From Egibacteraceae bacterium (GTDB taxonomy: Bacteria > Actinomycetota > Nitriliruptoria > Euzebyales > Egibacteraceae): a DNA stretch of 64,000 nt. The stretch covers positions 1 to 64,000 of the forward strand of contig JAUJMQ010000002.1 of the NCBI GenBank assembly GCA_030446775.1, given 5' to 3'. This document shows, piece by piece, positions 10,673-20,186 of the stretch (position 1 is its first letter; each line of letters starts with the position of its first letter). The translations under genes and the position numbers were made by a program. The notes under the pieces are model-generated. The model worked only from the letters and a program-made list of their open reading frames with translations, searched no databases and was not told the DNA's origin.

Positions 10673-10744
10673 GGTGCGCCGCCGGTGGCCCGGACAGACC
10701 TGTCGCGGTGGCGGGCGACGGACCCGGCACGAGCGTTGCGCGGA

Positions 10745-13618
10745 TCAGCTCGGCACGCTGCCGGCGTGGACCGCCGCGGCGGCGTGCCGGTCACGGCTCG
10801 CGGGTGACGGTCCGTTCGTCGCCGCGGGAGGCGAGGCATCCATGCGTTCGGACAGCACCTGGGCGAACAGCTGCATCAGCTCCAGGACGGCGTTGTCGAG
10901 CTGCCTGGGCTCGGCGCTGGCGCCGCACAGCGTGCCGACGAGGGTGCCGTCGGCGTGACGGATCGGGACGCTCACGTACGTCTCGATGCCGAGCGCGCGG
11001 GCGGCTTCGACGCCGCTGTACACCCGGCTCACCTCGCTGCTGTGGAGCACATCGTCCTCGATCATGCGGCGGCACAGCGTGTCGCCCCAGGCAACGGTCA
11101 GACCCTCCTCGATCGTCATCGCCCCGGCGTTGTGGGTCGAGCGGGTCACCTGCTCGGTCAGGTCCCGGTCGATGGTCGTGAAGAAGGTCGTGTCGAGGCC
11201 CGACAGTGCCGTGAGCTCTCGCAAGAGCGCTTTCATGGTGCGGTCCGGGGCAACGTCGGCGCCGGCGATCTCTGACACCAGAGAGGAGAAGGCGGTCGAG
11301 GAGCGACGGGTCTGGCCCAGGTCGGGCATGCGGGTGCCGAACAGCATCGCGACCACGTGAGCTTCGGGGACCGGCCTGCTGAACAGGTAACCCTGGACCT
11401 CGTCGCATCCGTTGTCGACGAGGAACGCGAGCTGCTCGGGCGTCTCGACGCCTTCCGCGACGACGGTGCGGCCCAGGCTGTGCGCCAGGGCGATGATCGA
11501 GCTGAGCAACGGCGCCTCGCCGGCGTCGATCTCGGCGATGAAGGACTTGTCGATCTTGAGTCGCTGGGCCGGCAGCTGCCGCAGCCGGCTCAGTGACGAG
11601 TGCCCGGTGCCGAAGTCGTCGATGGACAGGCACACCCCGACTGCCGTGAGGCGCTCCAGGGCCCGGTTGATCTCGGCCTCGGCGGCGAGCACGGTCTCGG
11701 TGACCTCCAGGTGCAACGCGTGCGTCGGGAGTCCGGTCTCGGCCAGGATGGCGGTCACGGCCGGTCCCAGGTCAGGGTCGAGAAGCTGCCGTTGGGACAG
11801 GTTCACCGCGACCGTGAGCTCTGGCCAGTCCGTGCGCCACCGGCTCATCTGCTCGCAGGCGGTGCGCAGCACAAAGGCGCCCAGCTCGGTGATGACGCCG
11901 GTCTTCTCCGCCGCCGGGAGGAACTCGAACGGGGGCACGACGCCGCGTTCAGGGTGGTCCCAGCGCACGAGCGCCTCCAGGCCGCAGACCTCCCCCGACG
12001 CGGTGTCGACGATGGGCTGGTAGTAGACGGTGAACTGCCGCCTGGCCACGGCGTCGCGCACCTCGTTCTCCAGCTGCATCCGATCCTTGAGGCGGTCGTG
12101 CATCCGCGGATCGAACACGCAGGCCTGGTCTCCGCCGCGAGCCTTCGCCTCGTACATCGCGAGGTCGGCGTTGCGCAGGAGAAGGTCGAGGTCGCCGCTG
12201 GCATCCCCCAGCGCGATGCCGATGCTTCCCCGCACCCGCACCTCGGTCCAGTCAAGCGCGAACGGGTCGCGCAGGGCGCGCAGGATCCGGTCGGCGGCGA
12301 TGCCGGCACTGTTCATCCCGGCGTCAGGCAGCAGGACTGCGAACTCATCGCCCCCGAGACGCACCACGGTGTCCTGGGCCCGCACGCAGCCGCCGAGACG
12401 GTCCCCGACACGGAGCAGCAGGTCGTCGCCGCTGGCGTGGCCGAGACTGTCGTTGACCTCCTTGAACCCGTCGAGGTCGAGCAACACCATGGCCGTGGAA
12501 CCGGCTCGCATCTCCGGCGACGCGGCATGGTCCCGCAGCAGCGCGCGGTTCCCCAGACCGGTGACCGGGTCCTGGTACGCCTGCAGCCGCAGCGCCTCCG
12601 TCTGGGCGGCCACCTCCTGTTCCAGACCGGCTCGAAGCCGCATCTCGGTGCACAGCGAGGACGTCTGGCGCACGAGCAACAGTCCAACGAGCACAACCGC
12701 CGCGGCGAGCCCTTCGGGGGAGAAGTGGGCGAGCGTCACGGCGAGCGCGAGGACGACGGGCACGACCAGCACCGCGACGGGCAGGCTCGTGTCGGCGGCC
12801 ACGTCGCGTGCCTTGCTGGCGTCGTACGTCCCCGCCCGCGCGCCCAGGACCATCATGGGATAGCCGATCACCCACAGGACGGTCGCAGGGTGACCACCAG
12901 ACCATGAGCCGCTCAAGCTGAGGTAGCCATAGACGCTGTCGCCTGCGGCCAGGGCGAGGACCCCGCCCGCCAGGAACAGCACCGCTCGCCGGCTGTGCGG
13001 GTGAATGCGCGTGGCGATGAGCAACGCCACGCTCACCACCGTGACGTCGGCCAACGGGTAGGCGGTCAGCACGAGCGTCTGCAGCGGACCGGTCGTGACG
13101 TTGCGCAGCGTGTCGCCCAGCAGCACGTGCCAGCTGATCGCCAGCAACGACGCGGCGATGATCGCGCCGTCGAGGACCAACCGCATCCGGTCCCCGCGGG
13201 ACGACGCGCGCTGGGGCAGCGCGAGAGCGGCGGGCATCATCAGCAAGACCGCGAAGAAGAACGGGATGTCGGCCAGCGAGGGGACTCCAACGGTCGCCCC
13301 GACCACGTCGTAGATCAGCCACACGGCGAAGATCAGGCTCGCCGACAACGCGGACGCCGCGGCAAACCGCCAGGGCCGACCGCCGGCCGGCCCTCGTCGT
13401 GCCGCGAGGCGCCACAGTGCCACGGCGCTGGCGGACATCACCGCGGTCGTGACGCCGTTGGACACCTCCGACCGCAGCGAGTCGGGGGTGACGGCCAGGG
13501 CAGCCACGTACGCGCCGGCGCCGATGAGCACCGCCAGCCAGGACGGCGTGCTGCGTCGCTGCCGCGTCCGGGACGCCGGCGGGCTGTCGCGGTCGATCCG
13601 AGCGGCGGGACCTGGCAT
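10745..13618 (-). CDS. Membrane-bound diguanylate cyclase/phosphodiesterase (GGDEF-EAL) with C-terminal GAF
   Basis: 957-residue cyclic-di-GMP enzyme. The N-terminal third (about residues 27-320) holds around ten hydrophobic helices, an uncharacterised sensor membrane region. A short coil leads to GGDEF (about 350-505), with the intact signature [12 protein letters not shown] and an RxxD inhibitory site five residues before it (RAQD). EAL (about 520-770) keeps [44 protein letters not shown] and VAEGVET, so both activities look possible. A GAF-like domain follows ([27 protein letters not shown] ... [21 protein letters not shown]), unusual at the C-terminus of such proteins. No neighbour on the same strand is close enough for an operon. 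Confidence 0.93.
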   Translation of the reverse strand: MPGPAARIDRDSPPASRTRQRRSTPSWLAVLIGAGAYVAALAVTPDSLRSEVSNGVTTAVMSASAVALWRLAARRGPAGGRPWRFAAASALSASLIFAVWLIYDVVGATVGVPSLADIPFFFAVLLMMPAALALPQRASSRGDRMRLVLDGAIIAASLLAISWHVLLGDTLRNVTTGPLQTLVLTAYPLADVTVVSVALLIATRIHPHSRRAVLFLAGGVLALAAGDSVYGYLSLSGSWSGGHPATVLWVIGYPMMVLGARAGTYDASKARDVAADTSLPVAVLVVPVVLALAVTLAHFSPEGLAAAVVLVGLLLVRQTSSLCTEMRLRAGLEQEVAAQTEALRLQAYQDPVTGLGNRALLRDHAASPEMRAGSTAMVLLDLDGFKEVNDSLGHASGDDLLLRVGDRLGGCVRAQDTVVRLGGDEFAVLLPDAGMNSAGIAADRILRALRDPFALDWTEVRVRGSIGIALGDASGDLDLLLRNADLAMYEAKARGGDQACVFDPRMHDRLKDRMQLENEVRDAVARRQFTVYYQPIVDTASGEVCGLEALVRWDHPERGVVPPFEFLPAAEKTGVITELGAFVLRTACEQMSRWRTDWPELTVAVNLSQRQLLDPDLGPAVTAILAETGLPTHALHLEVTETVLAAEAEINRALERLTAVGVCLSIDDFGTGHSSLSRLRQLPAQRLKIDKSFIAEIDAGEAPLLSSIIALAHSLGRTVVAEGVETPEQLAFLVDNGCDEVQGYLFSRPVPEAHVVAMLFGTRMPDLGQTRRSSTAFSSLVSEIAGADVAPDRTMKALLRELTALSGLDTTFFTTIDRDLTEQVTRSTHNAGAMTIEEGLTVAWGDTLCRRMIEDDVLHSSEVSRVYSGVEAARALGIETYVSVPIRHADGTLVGTLCGASAEPRQLDNAVLELMQLFAQVLSERMDASPPAATNGPSPASRDRHAAAAVHAGSVPS

Positions 13619-13787
13619 CGTCTCTGCTCCGGATGGAGGGGGCCAAGCGCGGGGGCGTGCTCCACGGCAAGAGAGCTCCGGGATGCACGTCGGCCGCGGC
13701 CGGCCCGCCTTTACCGCCTTGCTCTCCGATGCCCCAGCTGATGAGCGTCGCGCCCGGGAGGGAGGAGCCGTCTACGCTGCCCCGGCC

Positions 13788-13873
13788 GCCCGGATGGTGG
13801 AACTGGTCAGACACGGGGGCCTTAAACGTCCCTGCCCCTCGCGGGCGTGTGGGTTCGAATCCCACTCCGGGCA
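13788..13873 (+). tRNA. tRNA-Leu (anticodon UAA)
   Basis: The sequence folds as a class II tRNA: acceptor GCCCGGA/TCCGGGC with A73, D-arm GTG...CAC with GG in the loop, anticodon stem GGGGC/GTCCC around CTTAAAC (anticodon TAA), a long variable arm TGCCCCTCGCGGGCGT, and T-arm GTGGG TTCGAAT CCCAC. The 86 bases do not include an encoded CCA (ACCG follows). The long variable arm and UAA anticodon identify leucine. Confidence 0.95.
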
Positions 13874-14033
13874 CCGCTGCCGCAACTGGTCCAGCCGCGA
13901 CCAGGTTTCGGCCACGATTGGCCCTTGACGGGTTGGGCGGACCTGCCGCTGGGGTATCCAGGGACCGCGTCGATCGACGCCAGGGCCGAAGAGCGCCGCC
14001 AGCCCGGCCCCCCACCACGTCGAAGGGAACACC

Positions 14034-14837
14034 ATGCAAGGCCAAGACCTCACCCGTCTGCGAGGGGCGAACGTCGTCGACCTCGACGGCGACAAGATCG
14101 GCAAGGTCGAGGAGATCTATCTCGACCAGGACACCGACGAGGCCGAGTGGGCGCTGGTCAACACCGGCATGTTCGGCACCAAGTCGACCTTCGTGCCGCT
14201 GCAGGGCGCCGAGGTGACCGAGGACCAGCTGCGCGTGCCGATCGAGAAGGCCCGTGTGAAGGACGCCCCCAACATCGAGGCGGGTCGTGAGCTGTCCCAG
14301 TCCGAGGAGGCCGAGCTCTACAGCTACTACGGGATGAGCTACAGCGAGTCGGAGTCCGACAGCGGGCTGCCCCAGGACACTCCGACCACCGGTGGCGACT
14401 ACGACACGGTCGGCCACGACACGAGCGGCCCGACGACCGACGACGCGATGACGCGGTCGGAGGAGCAGCTGCGCGTCGGCACCCAGCGCCAGGAGACGGG
14501 CCAGGTGCGGCTGCGCAAGCACGTCGACACCGAGCGCGTGTCCGAGACCGTGCCGGTCACGCGTGAGGAGGCCCGCATCGAGCGCGAGCCGATCACCGAC
14601 TCCAACGTGGGCGACGCCACCTCGGGCCCGGCGTTCTCCGAGGACGAGCACGAGGTGACGCTCACCGAGGAGCGGCCCGTGGTCGAGAAGGAGGAGGTCC
14701 CGGTGGAGCGGGTGCGCGTGGACACCGACACCGTCACCGAGCAGGCCCAGGTCGACGAGGAGGTCCGCAAGGAGCGCATCGAGCTCGACGAGGAGCAGGG
14801 CTCCAGCGGCTACGAGGGCGGGGCGAGCAACCGGTAA
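14034..14837 (+). CDS. PRC-barrel and DUF2382 (YsnF/AvaK-type) stress protein
   Basis: 267-residue acidic protein. The N-terminal PRC-barrel (about 5-90) reads LRGANVVDLDGDKIGKVEEIYLDQDTDEAEWALVNTGMFGTKSTFVPLQGAEV. A Ser/Asp/Tyr-rich linker (about 100-145) follows, then DUF2382 (about 148-260): RSEEQLRVGTQRQETGQVRLRKHVDTERVSETVPVTREEARIEREP ... EERPVVEKEEVPVERVRVDTDTVTE. Such proteins are common in Actinobacteria and linked to general stress, function unproven. ATG 14034 follows GAAGGGA. It stands alone between tRNA-Leu and a hairpin terminator. Confidence 0.9.
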   Translation: MQGQDLTRLRGANVVDLDGDKIGKVEEIYLDQDTDEAEWALVNTGMFGTKSTFVPLQGAEVTEDQLRVPIEKARVKDAPNIEAGRELSQSEEAELYSYYGMSYSESESDSGLPQDTPTTGGDYDTVGHDTSGPTTDDAMTRSEEQLRVGTQRQETGQVRLRKHVDTERVSETVPVTREEARIEREPITDSNVGDATSGPAFSEDEHEVTLTEERPVVEKEEVPVERVRVDTDTVTEQAQVDEEVRKERIELDEEQGSSGYEGGASNR

Positions 14838-14858
14838 GGCCCACCCCCGCGAACATCC

Positions 14859-14891
14859 GAGCCGGCGCGCCCCCAGCGGGTGCGCCGGCTC
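14859..14891 (+). terminator. GC-rich hairpin after the PRC-barrel gene
   Basis: GAGCCGGCGC ... GCGCCGGCTC forms a ten-base perfect stem 22 bases after the stop. No T-run follows. The next gene on the other side is convergent, so it may serve both. Confidence 0.55.
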
Positions 14892-14977
14892 CCGCGTCTC
14901 CCCCGGCGTCTCCCCCCCGCGTCGGTCCGCGCCGGCCGCCGCCCACCGGGCAGGCGTGACGCTGCCGGCTGCACGTG

Positions 14978-15544
14978 TCAGCTTCCCTGCGAACCAGGGC
15001 GGGGCGCCTGCGCGGCCCGCTGCTCGGGCAGGATGCAGCGCAGCGCCACCCCCGGGTGTTCGCGGACCTCGTCGAGGGTGCGGGGCAGCGGCGCCCGCAG
15101 CGCGAACGCGGCACCGAGCACCACCACCGCGAGCGTCGCCACGGCCGCGCCGTCACGGGCACGGTCGGACACGGCGAGCGCGGCGGCGACCACGCCGAGG
15201 GCGAAGACCGCGAAACCCACGGCCAGCGGCGCGGGGACGAAGTGGACCGCGATGTGGCCGCCGAACACGTCCATCCAGGTGGCGTGCGGGAGGTCGGCCG
15301 CCAGGAACAGCACGTCGGGCAACGCGAAGAACAGACGCCCGGTCGCAGCCGCGGCGACGACGGTCAGATGGCGGTGTCGCGTCGGGCGCAGCAACCGCTC
15401 GGCGGGCACGAGCGCGAGGCCGGCGGCGGCGCCCGTCAGGCCGTGCAGCCAGTAGTGGAACAACGCGCCGAGGGCGGCGTAGCGCAGCGCGAGGTAGGCC
15501 TCGACGGCGGCCATCACGACCGCGGCGACCGCCACGCGCCTCAT
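14978..15544 (-). CDS. Integral membrane protein of unknown family
   Basis: 188 residues. The true start is ATG 15544, which overlaps the upstream gene's stop (ATGA); the longer 306-aa ORF is an artefact reading into that gene. At least four hydrophobic helices are visible: VAVAAVVMAAVEAYLALRYAALGALFHYWLHGLTGAAAGLALV, TVVAAAATGRLFFALPDVLFLAA, FGGHIAVHFVPAPLAVGFAVFALGVVAAALAV, and VATLAVVVLGAAFAL. Histidines (HYWLHG, HATWMD, HIAVHF) sit near the membrane. The C-terminal tail is cytoplasmic or periplasmic and Gln/Arg-rich. I do not recognise the family. Coupled to the thioredoxin-like gene upstream. Confidence 0.7.
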   Translation of the reverse strand: MRRVAVAAVVMAAVEAYLALRYAALGALFHYWLHGLTGAAAGLALVPAERLLRPTRHRHLTVVAAAATGRLFFALPDVLFLAADLPHATWMDVFGGHIAVHFVPAPLAVGFAVFALGVVAAALAVSDRARDGAAVATLAVVVLGAAFALRAPLPRTLDEVREHPGVALRCILPEQRAAQAPRPGSQGS

Positions 15545-16011
15545 CGCAACCCGCCCAGCAGGACCGCGATCTCCTCGCCGTGCGCGGCCGCCTGCGCGTC
15601 GAAGGTCCGGTAGCGGACGTGGCCCTCGCCGTCGATGAGCGCGTAGCCGGGACCCACCCTTCCGTCGCTGGTCAGCAGCCCGTAGGCACGCGCCACGGCC
15701 GGGTCGCCGCTGCGGCGGACCTGTGCGTCGACGGCCGGGGCGGGGCACGCGTCGGGGCACACGAGCAGCAGCCCCGGCTCGCCGGGGGAGAAGCCCAGCG
15801 CGTCGTAGGCCGGCGCCGGCTCGTCGAGGTACAGAAGGTCCAGCTGCTGCAGCGCTGGGAACGGGGACCCCGGCCGGCCGCTGTCGGCGCGCAGCCACAG
15901 GCCCAGCGCGGACCCGGTGACGACGATCGTCGCGGCGGCGACCGCGGCCGTCGTCCGGTCGGCCCGGCTGGCGCGGCGCGGGGCGGTGGTGTCGTGGGGC
16001 GAGGAGGCCAT
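15541..16011 (-). CDS. Membrane-anchored thioredoxin-like protein
   Basis: 156 residues from ATG 16011. One N-terminal membrane anchor (TTAAVAAATIVVTGSALGLWLRA, about 18-40) is followed by a small domain that resembles a thioredoxin/peroxiredoxin-like fold: PALQQLDLLYLDEPAPAYDALGFSPGEPGLLLVCPDACPAPAVDAQV ... GPGYALIDGEGHVRYRTFDAQAAAHGEEIAVLLGGL. The CPDAC motif (CxxxC) sits where the redox helix would begin, and the ALIDGEGHVRYRT strand is typical of that fold. The redox role is an inference. The 453-aa ORF in the track extends antisense into the NYN gene and is rejected. It lies divergent to NYN and overlaps the next membrane gene. Confidence 0.6.
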   Translation of the reverse strand: MASSPHDTTAPRRASRADRTTAAVAAATIVVTGSALGLWLRADSGRPGSPFPALQQLDLLYLDEPAPAYDALGFSPGEPGLLLVCPDACPAPAVDAQVRRSGDPAVARAYGLLTSDGRVGPGYALIDGEGHVRYRTFDAQAAAHGEEIAVLLGGLR

Positions 16012-16056
16012 CAGCGGGGCGAGGATACGCGGCCCGGTCGTCGACCCACAGGCCGC

Positions 16057-16062
16057 TAGCAT
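16057..16062 (+). promoter_or_regulatory. -10 box TAGCAT, leaderless-type
   Basis: TAGCAT ends 6 bases before ATG 16069 of the NYN gene, so the transcript would begin at or next to the start codon. No Shine-Dalgarno sequence is present between them. Confidence 0.5.
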
Positions 16063-16068
16063 CGCCCC

Positions 16069-17235
16069 ATGCCAGCAGACGAAGAGCGCATCGCCCTGTT
16101 CCTGGACTACGAGAACCTCGCGATCGGGGCGCGCGACGACCTGGGCGGCCACTTCGACCTTCGCCCGCTCGCCGACGCGCTCGCCGAGCGCGGGCGCGTG
16201 ATCGTGCGCAAGGCCTACGCCGACTGGTCCTACTTCGGCGAGGACCGCCGCAACCTCACGCTTCACCACGTCGAGCTCATCGAGATCCCCCAGCGCCTGG
16301 GGGCGGTCCGCAAGAACGCCGCGGACATCAAGATGGCCGTCGATGCCGTTGAGCTGTGCTTCGAGCGGGACTACATCACCACCTTCGTGATCTGCACCGG
16401 CGACAGCGACTTCACCCCGCTCGTGGGCAAGCTCCGCGAGCTCAACCGGCGGGTGATCGGCGTGGGCCTGGAGGCCTCGACGTCGCGGATGCTGCCCCCG
16501 GCCTGCGACGAGTTCCTGTTCTACGAGCGGCTGGAGGGCGTCAACGTCCCCACCAAGCGCCCGTCGTCGGGCCGGAGTCGGCGTGGGGGCCGTGGCGCCG
16601 CTGCGAGCGTCGAGACGCCGGCCATGCCGCCGCCGGCGTCGGCGCTCCGCGGGACGCCGCGTCAGCAGCCCGTCCCGGCGGCGCAACCGTCCGCGCCCGA
16701 GCCGGTCGAGGAGAGCGAGAACGGGGAGGCCCCGCAGCCGGTCGACCTGGCGCGGCTGGTCACCCAGACACTGGCCGGTCTGCAGCGCAGCTCCGGCGGG
16801 GCGGTGCTCGCCTCGACGCTCAAGCGGGCGATCCTGCGCAAGGACCCCACGTTCTCCGAGGCCGACCATGGGTTTCGTGCCTTCGGTGAGCTGCTGCGCC
16901 ACCTCGCCGACCGCAAGGTCATCGACCTGTCGACCGGCTCGGCCAAGGGCGACCCGGAGGTGAGCTTCCCGGAGGAGGGCAGCGGGGAGGAGGACGCCTT
17001 CGCGCTGTTGCGCGACGTCGTCGCGGACCTGTCGTCGGCGAACGGGCCACCGCCGCTGTCCGGCCTGAAGGACCAGCTGCGCAAGCGCCGGCCCGACTTC
17101 AGCGAGAAGGCGTTCGGCTTCGGCGGCTTCCTGCAGTTCTGCAAGGCCGCGCGGGCGCGGGGCGTCGTGGACATGACCTGGGACGACGACGCCGACGACT
17201 ACGTGCTGACCACCGCCGGAGCCGCCGTCTCGTGA
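16069..17235 (+). CDS. NYN-domain (LabA/DUF88-type) protein with two OST-HTH/LOTUS-like domains
   Basis: 388 residues. The N-terminal NYN/PIN-like nuclease domain (about 5-160) has IALFLDYENLAIG, ADIKMAVDAVELCFE, CTGDSDFTPLVGKLRELNRRVIGVG and SRMLPPACDEFLFYERL; the acidic residues of DYEN, D(I)KMAVD and TGDSDF are the metal-site set. A basic, Pro/Ala-rich linker (about 165-225) leads to two related winged-helix repeats (about 230-300 and 310-380): LARLVTQTLAGLQRSSGGAVLASTLKRAILRKDPTFSEADHGFRAFGELLRHL and AFALLRDVVADLSSANGPPPLSGLKDQLRKRRPDFSEKAFGFGGFLQFCKAA. These match OST-HTH/LOTUS RNA-binding modules. Likely an RNA-binding or RNA-cleaving regulator; the target is unknown. Its stop overlaps the response regulator start. 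Confidence 0.87.
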   Translation: MPADEERIALFLDYENLAIGARDDLGGHFDLRPLADALAERGRVIVRKAYADWSYFGEDRRNLTLHHVELIEIPQRLGAVRKNAADIKMAVDAVELCFERDYITTFVICTGDSDFTPLVGKLRELNRRVIGVGLEASTSRMLPPACDEFLFYERLEGVNVPTKRPSSGRSRRGGRGAAASVETPAMPPPASALRGTPRQQPVPAAQPSAPEPVEESENGEAPQPVDLARLVTQTLAGLQRSSGGAVLASTLKRAILRKDPTFSEADHGFRAFGELLRHLADRKVIDLSTGSAKGDPEVSFPEEGSGEEDAFALLRDVVADLSSANGPPPLSGLKDQLRKRRPDFSEKAFGFGGFLQFCKAARARGVVDMTWDDDADDYVLTTAGAAVS

Positions 17236-17861
17236 CCGCGGCCACCGAGGTCGTCATCGTCGACGACCACGACCTGGTCCGCGAGGGCCTGCGCAGCCTT
17301 CTCGGGCGGTACGACGACATCGCGGTCGTCGGCGAGGCCGGCTCCGTCGACGACGCGCTCACGGTCGTGCACAGCACCGATCCGGACCTGGTGCTGCTGG
17401 ACCTGGGCCTCGGTGACGAGGACGGCGCCGAGGTCGCGCGCCGGCTGCGGTCGACCGGGGTGGGGGTCCGGATTCTCGTGCTGTCCAGCCACGACACCAC
17501 CGACGCCTTGCGGCGGGCGCTCGCCGCGGGAGTCGACGGCTACCTGCTCAAGAGCGTGTCGGTTGCAGGCCTGGCCGACGGGATCCGGGCGGCCGCCGCC
17601 GGACGGACCGTCATCGGCGAGGAGTTCCTCCCCAAGCTGCTCGCCGACGTGGCCGGCGGCGGACCTGTGACCCTGACCGGCCGGGAGCACGAGGTCCTGG
17701 GCATGGTCGCGGAGGGGTTGGGCAACCGTGACCTGGCGGCCCGGCTGGGGATCTCACCCAGGACCGCCCAGAAGCACGTCGAGAACCTGTTTCGCAAGCT
17801 CGACGTCCACGACCGCGGCAACCTCGTGGCGCAGGCCACCCGCCGGGGCCTGCTGGCCTGA
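17232..17861 (+). CDS. NarL/LuxR-family response regulator
   Basis: 209-residue transcription factor: receiver (about 5-120) with DDHDLVREGLRSLL, phospho-acceptor in DLVLLDLGLGDEDG, and lysine in GYLLKSVS; then a LuxR helix-turn-helix (about 145-205) with LTGREHEVLGMVAEGLGNRDLAARLGISPRTAQKHVENLFRKLDVHDR. No histidine kinase lies nearby, so it is an orphan in this window. GTG 17232 overlaps the NYN stop by four bases, so the pair is probably one transcript and may share a task. DNA targets cannot be inferred. Confidence 0.92.
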   Translation: MTAATEVVIVDDHDLVREGLRSLLGRYDDIAVVGEAGSVDDALTVVHSTDPDLVLLDLGLGDEDGAEVARRLRSTGVGVRILVLSSHDTTDALRRALAAGVDGYLLKSVSVAGLADGIRAAAAGRTVIGEEFLPKLLADVAGGGPVTLTGREHEVLGMVAEGLGNRDLAARLGISPRTAQKHVENLFRKLDVHDRGNLVAQATRRGLLA

Positions 17862-17935
17862 GAAACGTGCGGTCCGCCGTCGACATGGCGGAGAGGTCTG
17901 CGTATCCCCCACGTGGGGTGGTGATACGGCTATGC

Positions 17936-17972
17936 AACGCCACCTGTGGTCATGCGACGGATGTCGAGGATG
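17936..17972. repeat. 37-bp direct repeat, copy 1 (native fumC 3' end)
   Basis: The segment beginning aacgccacctgtggtcatgc is identical to 18041-18077. In this copy it encodes the end of fumarase in the frame that continues from LREVVKEAGVLPDAEVDR, so it is the native one. Confidence 0.9.
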
Positions 17973-18040
17973 CGGTCGACCTCGGCATCGGGCAGCACGC
18001 CGGCTTCCTTGACCACCTCGCGCAGTACAACGGGCTACAG

Positions 18041-18077
18041 AACGCCACCTGTGGTCATGCGACGGATGTCGAGGATG
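18041..18077. repeat. 37-bp direct repeat, copy 2 (inserted copy inside fumC)
   Basis: Identical to 17936-17972. It sits where fumarase should read directly from LAKRALQ into VLREVVKEAG; removing about 52 bases here, flanked by GT on both sides, rejoins those two segments. It brings its own TAG stop. Confidence 0.85.
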
Positions 18078-19514
18078 GACCTGCAGCGCGCGCTTGGCGA
18101 GCAGCCGCGGAGCGCCGCGACGTGTCGTAGCCGATGGCCGGCACGAGGGCCGTGACGATCGTGAGGTTGCGCTCGCTGAGCTCGGTGCAGCGGTCGACGT
18201 TGGCCTCCAGGCCGTCGACGCACTGCCGCGCGAAGTTGTCGCACGACGTCGACAGCAGCCGCACGGACTCCAGGACGTTGCGCGCCATCACCGGGATGAA
18301 GACGTTGAGCTCGAACGCCCCCGACAGCCCGCCGACGGTGACCGCGGCGTCGTTGCCGACGACCTGGGCGGCGACCTGGGTCAACGACTCCGCAAGCACC
18401 GGGTTGACCTTGGCGGGCATGATCGACGAGCCGGGCTGCAGCTCCGGCAGCCGCAGCTCCATGAGGCCGGTCATGGGTCCCGAGCCCATCCAGCGGATGT
18501 CGTTGGCGATCTTCGTCGGCGACACCGCGACGACCTTGCACGCACCCGACAGCTCGACGAGCGCGTCGCGCGCCCCTGCGCCTCGAAGTGGTTGTCGGCC
18601 TCGCGCAACGCTTCGATCCCGGTGCGCCGGCGCAGCTCGGCGATGACGCCCGCGGTCATCCCCTCCGGCGCATTGAGGCCGGTCCCCACCGCGGTGCCGC
18701 CCAACGGCAGCTCCGCGACCCGCTCCAGCGCGGCGCGCACCCGGACGGCGCCCAGCTCGACCTGACGGGCGTAGCCGGAGAACTCCTGACCGAGCGTGAC
18801 CGGTGTCGCGTCCATGAGGTGGGTGCGGCCGGGCTTGACGACGTCGGCGAACTCGCCGGCCTTGCCGGCCAGCGAGGCGCGCAGCGTCTCCAGGGCCGGC
18901 AGCAGCCGGTCGACGCAGGCCCGGTAGGCCGCGACGTGCACGGCGGTCGGGAAGACGTCGTTGGACGACTGCCCGGCGTTGACGTGGTCGTTGGGGTGGA
19001 CGAGCTTGGAGCCGATTCTGCCTTCCAGGATCTCCGTGGCGCGGTTGGCGATGACCTCGTTGGCGTTGACGTTGGACGAGGTCCCCGAGCCCGTCTGGAA
19101 CACGTCGACGGGGAAGTGGGAGTCGAGCTTGCCGTCGGCGACCTCACCGGCCGCCTGGCTGATCGCCTCGAACTGCCGGTCGTCGAGCACCCCGTGTCGT
19201 GGTTCACGGCGGCGGCGCACGCCTTGATCAGTCCGAGGGCGGCGATGACCTCGCCTGGGATCGGCTGACCGGAGATCGGGAAGTTCTGCACGGCGCGCTG
19301 CGTCGAGGCTCCGTAGTAGGCGTCGGCGGGCACCTGCATCTCGCCCATGGTGTCGCGCTCGATGCGCGTGTCGGCCATCGGTCGGCTCCTGTCGGTGTCG
19401 CGGTCCGTCGGGTGTCTGGAGCAGCCCTAGGCAACCGATCCCGGTCGCCGGGGCGGGGCACGGGCGCCGCCAGGCTGGCCGCGTGCCACAGCATCCCCGC
19501 TTGTACCGCCGGTC

Positions 19515-20186
19515 ATGACGACGCTCGTCCTCGTCCGGCACGCCACCACCGCGGCGACCGGCAGGCGCCTGGGCGGGCGGACGCAGGCACCCCTGGACGA
19601 CAACGGCCGGGCGCAGGCGCGCGCGGCCGCCGAGCGGCTGGCCGACCTGCCGCTCAAGGCGGTCTATGCCAGCCCGCTGGCGCGCACCGCCGAGACCGCC
19701 GAGATCGTCGCCGCCCCGCACCGCCTGGCGGTGCGCCACGACGACGGGCTGCTGGAGGTCGAGTACGGGACGTGGACCGACCGGCCGCTCAAGCCGCTGA
19801 CGCGCACGAAGCGCTGGCCGGTGATCCAGGCGCGCCCCTCGCTGGTGACCTTTCCCGACGGCGAGTCGATCCGAGCGGCCCAGCTCCGCGCCGTCGACGC
19901 GCTCGAGGCGATCGTCGGCCGCCACCCTCGCGAGGCCGTGGCGGCGGTCAGCCACGCCGACGTCATCAAGGCGGTCGTCGCGTTCTACCTCGGTCAGCCG
20001 CTGGACCTGTTCCAGCGCCTCGTCGTCAACCCGGCGTCGGTGACCGTGCTCGGGCTGCCGGCGGGTGGCGGGCAGCCGGCGCTGCTGCGCTTCAACGACG
20101 ACGGGCCGATCAACATCCAGCGGCCGCCGCCGCGGCGTGCCGCGGCGACGCGGGGCGCACCGCGACGGGGGCGCAGCGGTGGCTGA
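19515..20186 (+). CDS. Histidine phosphatase family protein (MSMEG_4193/Rv2135c type)
   Basis: 223-residue phosphoglycerate-mutase-fold protein. Seen: the catalytic [10 protein letters not shown] (RHxT motif), [42 protein letters not shown], and the second histidine in [18 protein letters not shown]. The C-terminus ends in the [10 protein letters not shown] stretch and a basic tail. Orthologues form a fixed trio with DUF3090 and the SCO1664 family in Actinobacteria, as here. Its substrate is not known; several relatives were first misnamed phosphoglycerate mutase. ATG 19515; the stop overlaps DUF3090. Confidence 0.92.
   Translation: MTTLVLVRHATTAATGRRLGGRTQAPLDDNGRAQARAAAERLADLPLKAVYASPLARTAETAEIVAAPHRLAVRHDDGLLEVEYGTWTDRPLKPLTRTKRWPVIQARPSLVTFPDGESIRAAQLRAVDALEAIVGRHPREAVAAVSHADVIKAVVAFYLGQPLDLFQRLVVNPASVTVLGLPAGGGQPALLRFNDDGPINIQRPPPRRAAATRGAPRRGRSGG

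Larger units (their letters stand above)
17930..19378 (-). pseudogene. fumC: Class II fumarate hydratase, broken by frameshifts and a duplicated 3' end
   Basis: TCA-cycle enzyme (fumarate to malate). From ATG 19378 it reads [37 protein letters not shown], then shifts frame at 19190-19193 (four C where five restore [16 protein letters not shown]), near 18572 (HFEAQ to [25 protein letters not shown]), and near 18120 (GYDTS to LLAKRALQ). Conserved parts are all present: [47 protein letters not shown], and the family signature [12 protein letters not shown]. The end is abnormal: [13 protein letters not shown]-stop occurs at 18035, and a second, better copy [31 protein letters not shown]-stop ends at 17930. 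A 37-bp repeat marks both. As the only fumarase seen here, the breaks are probably assembly errors. Confidence 0.88.

Noticed and set aside
15541-16902. 453-aa minus-strand ORF as one gene
   Set aside because: Residues 1-297 are antisense to the NYN gene; the signal anchor and domain begin at ATG 16011.
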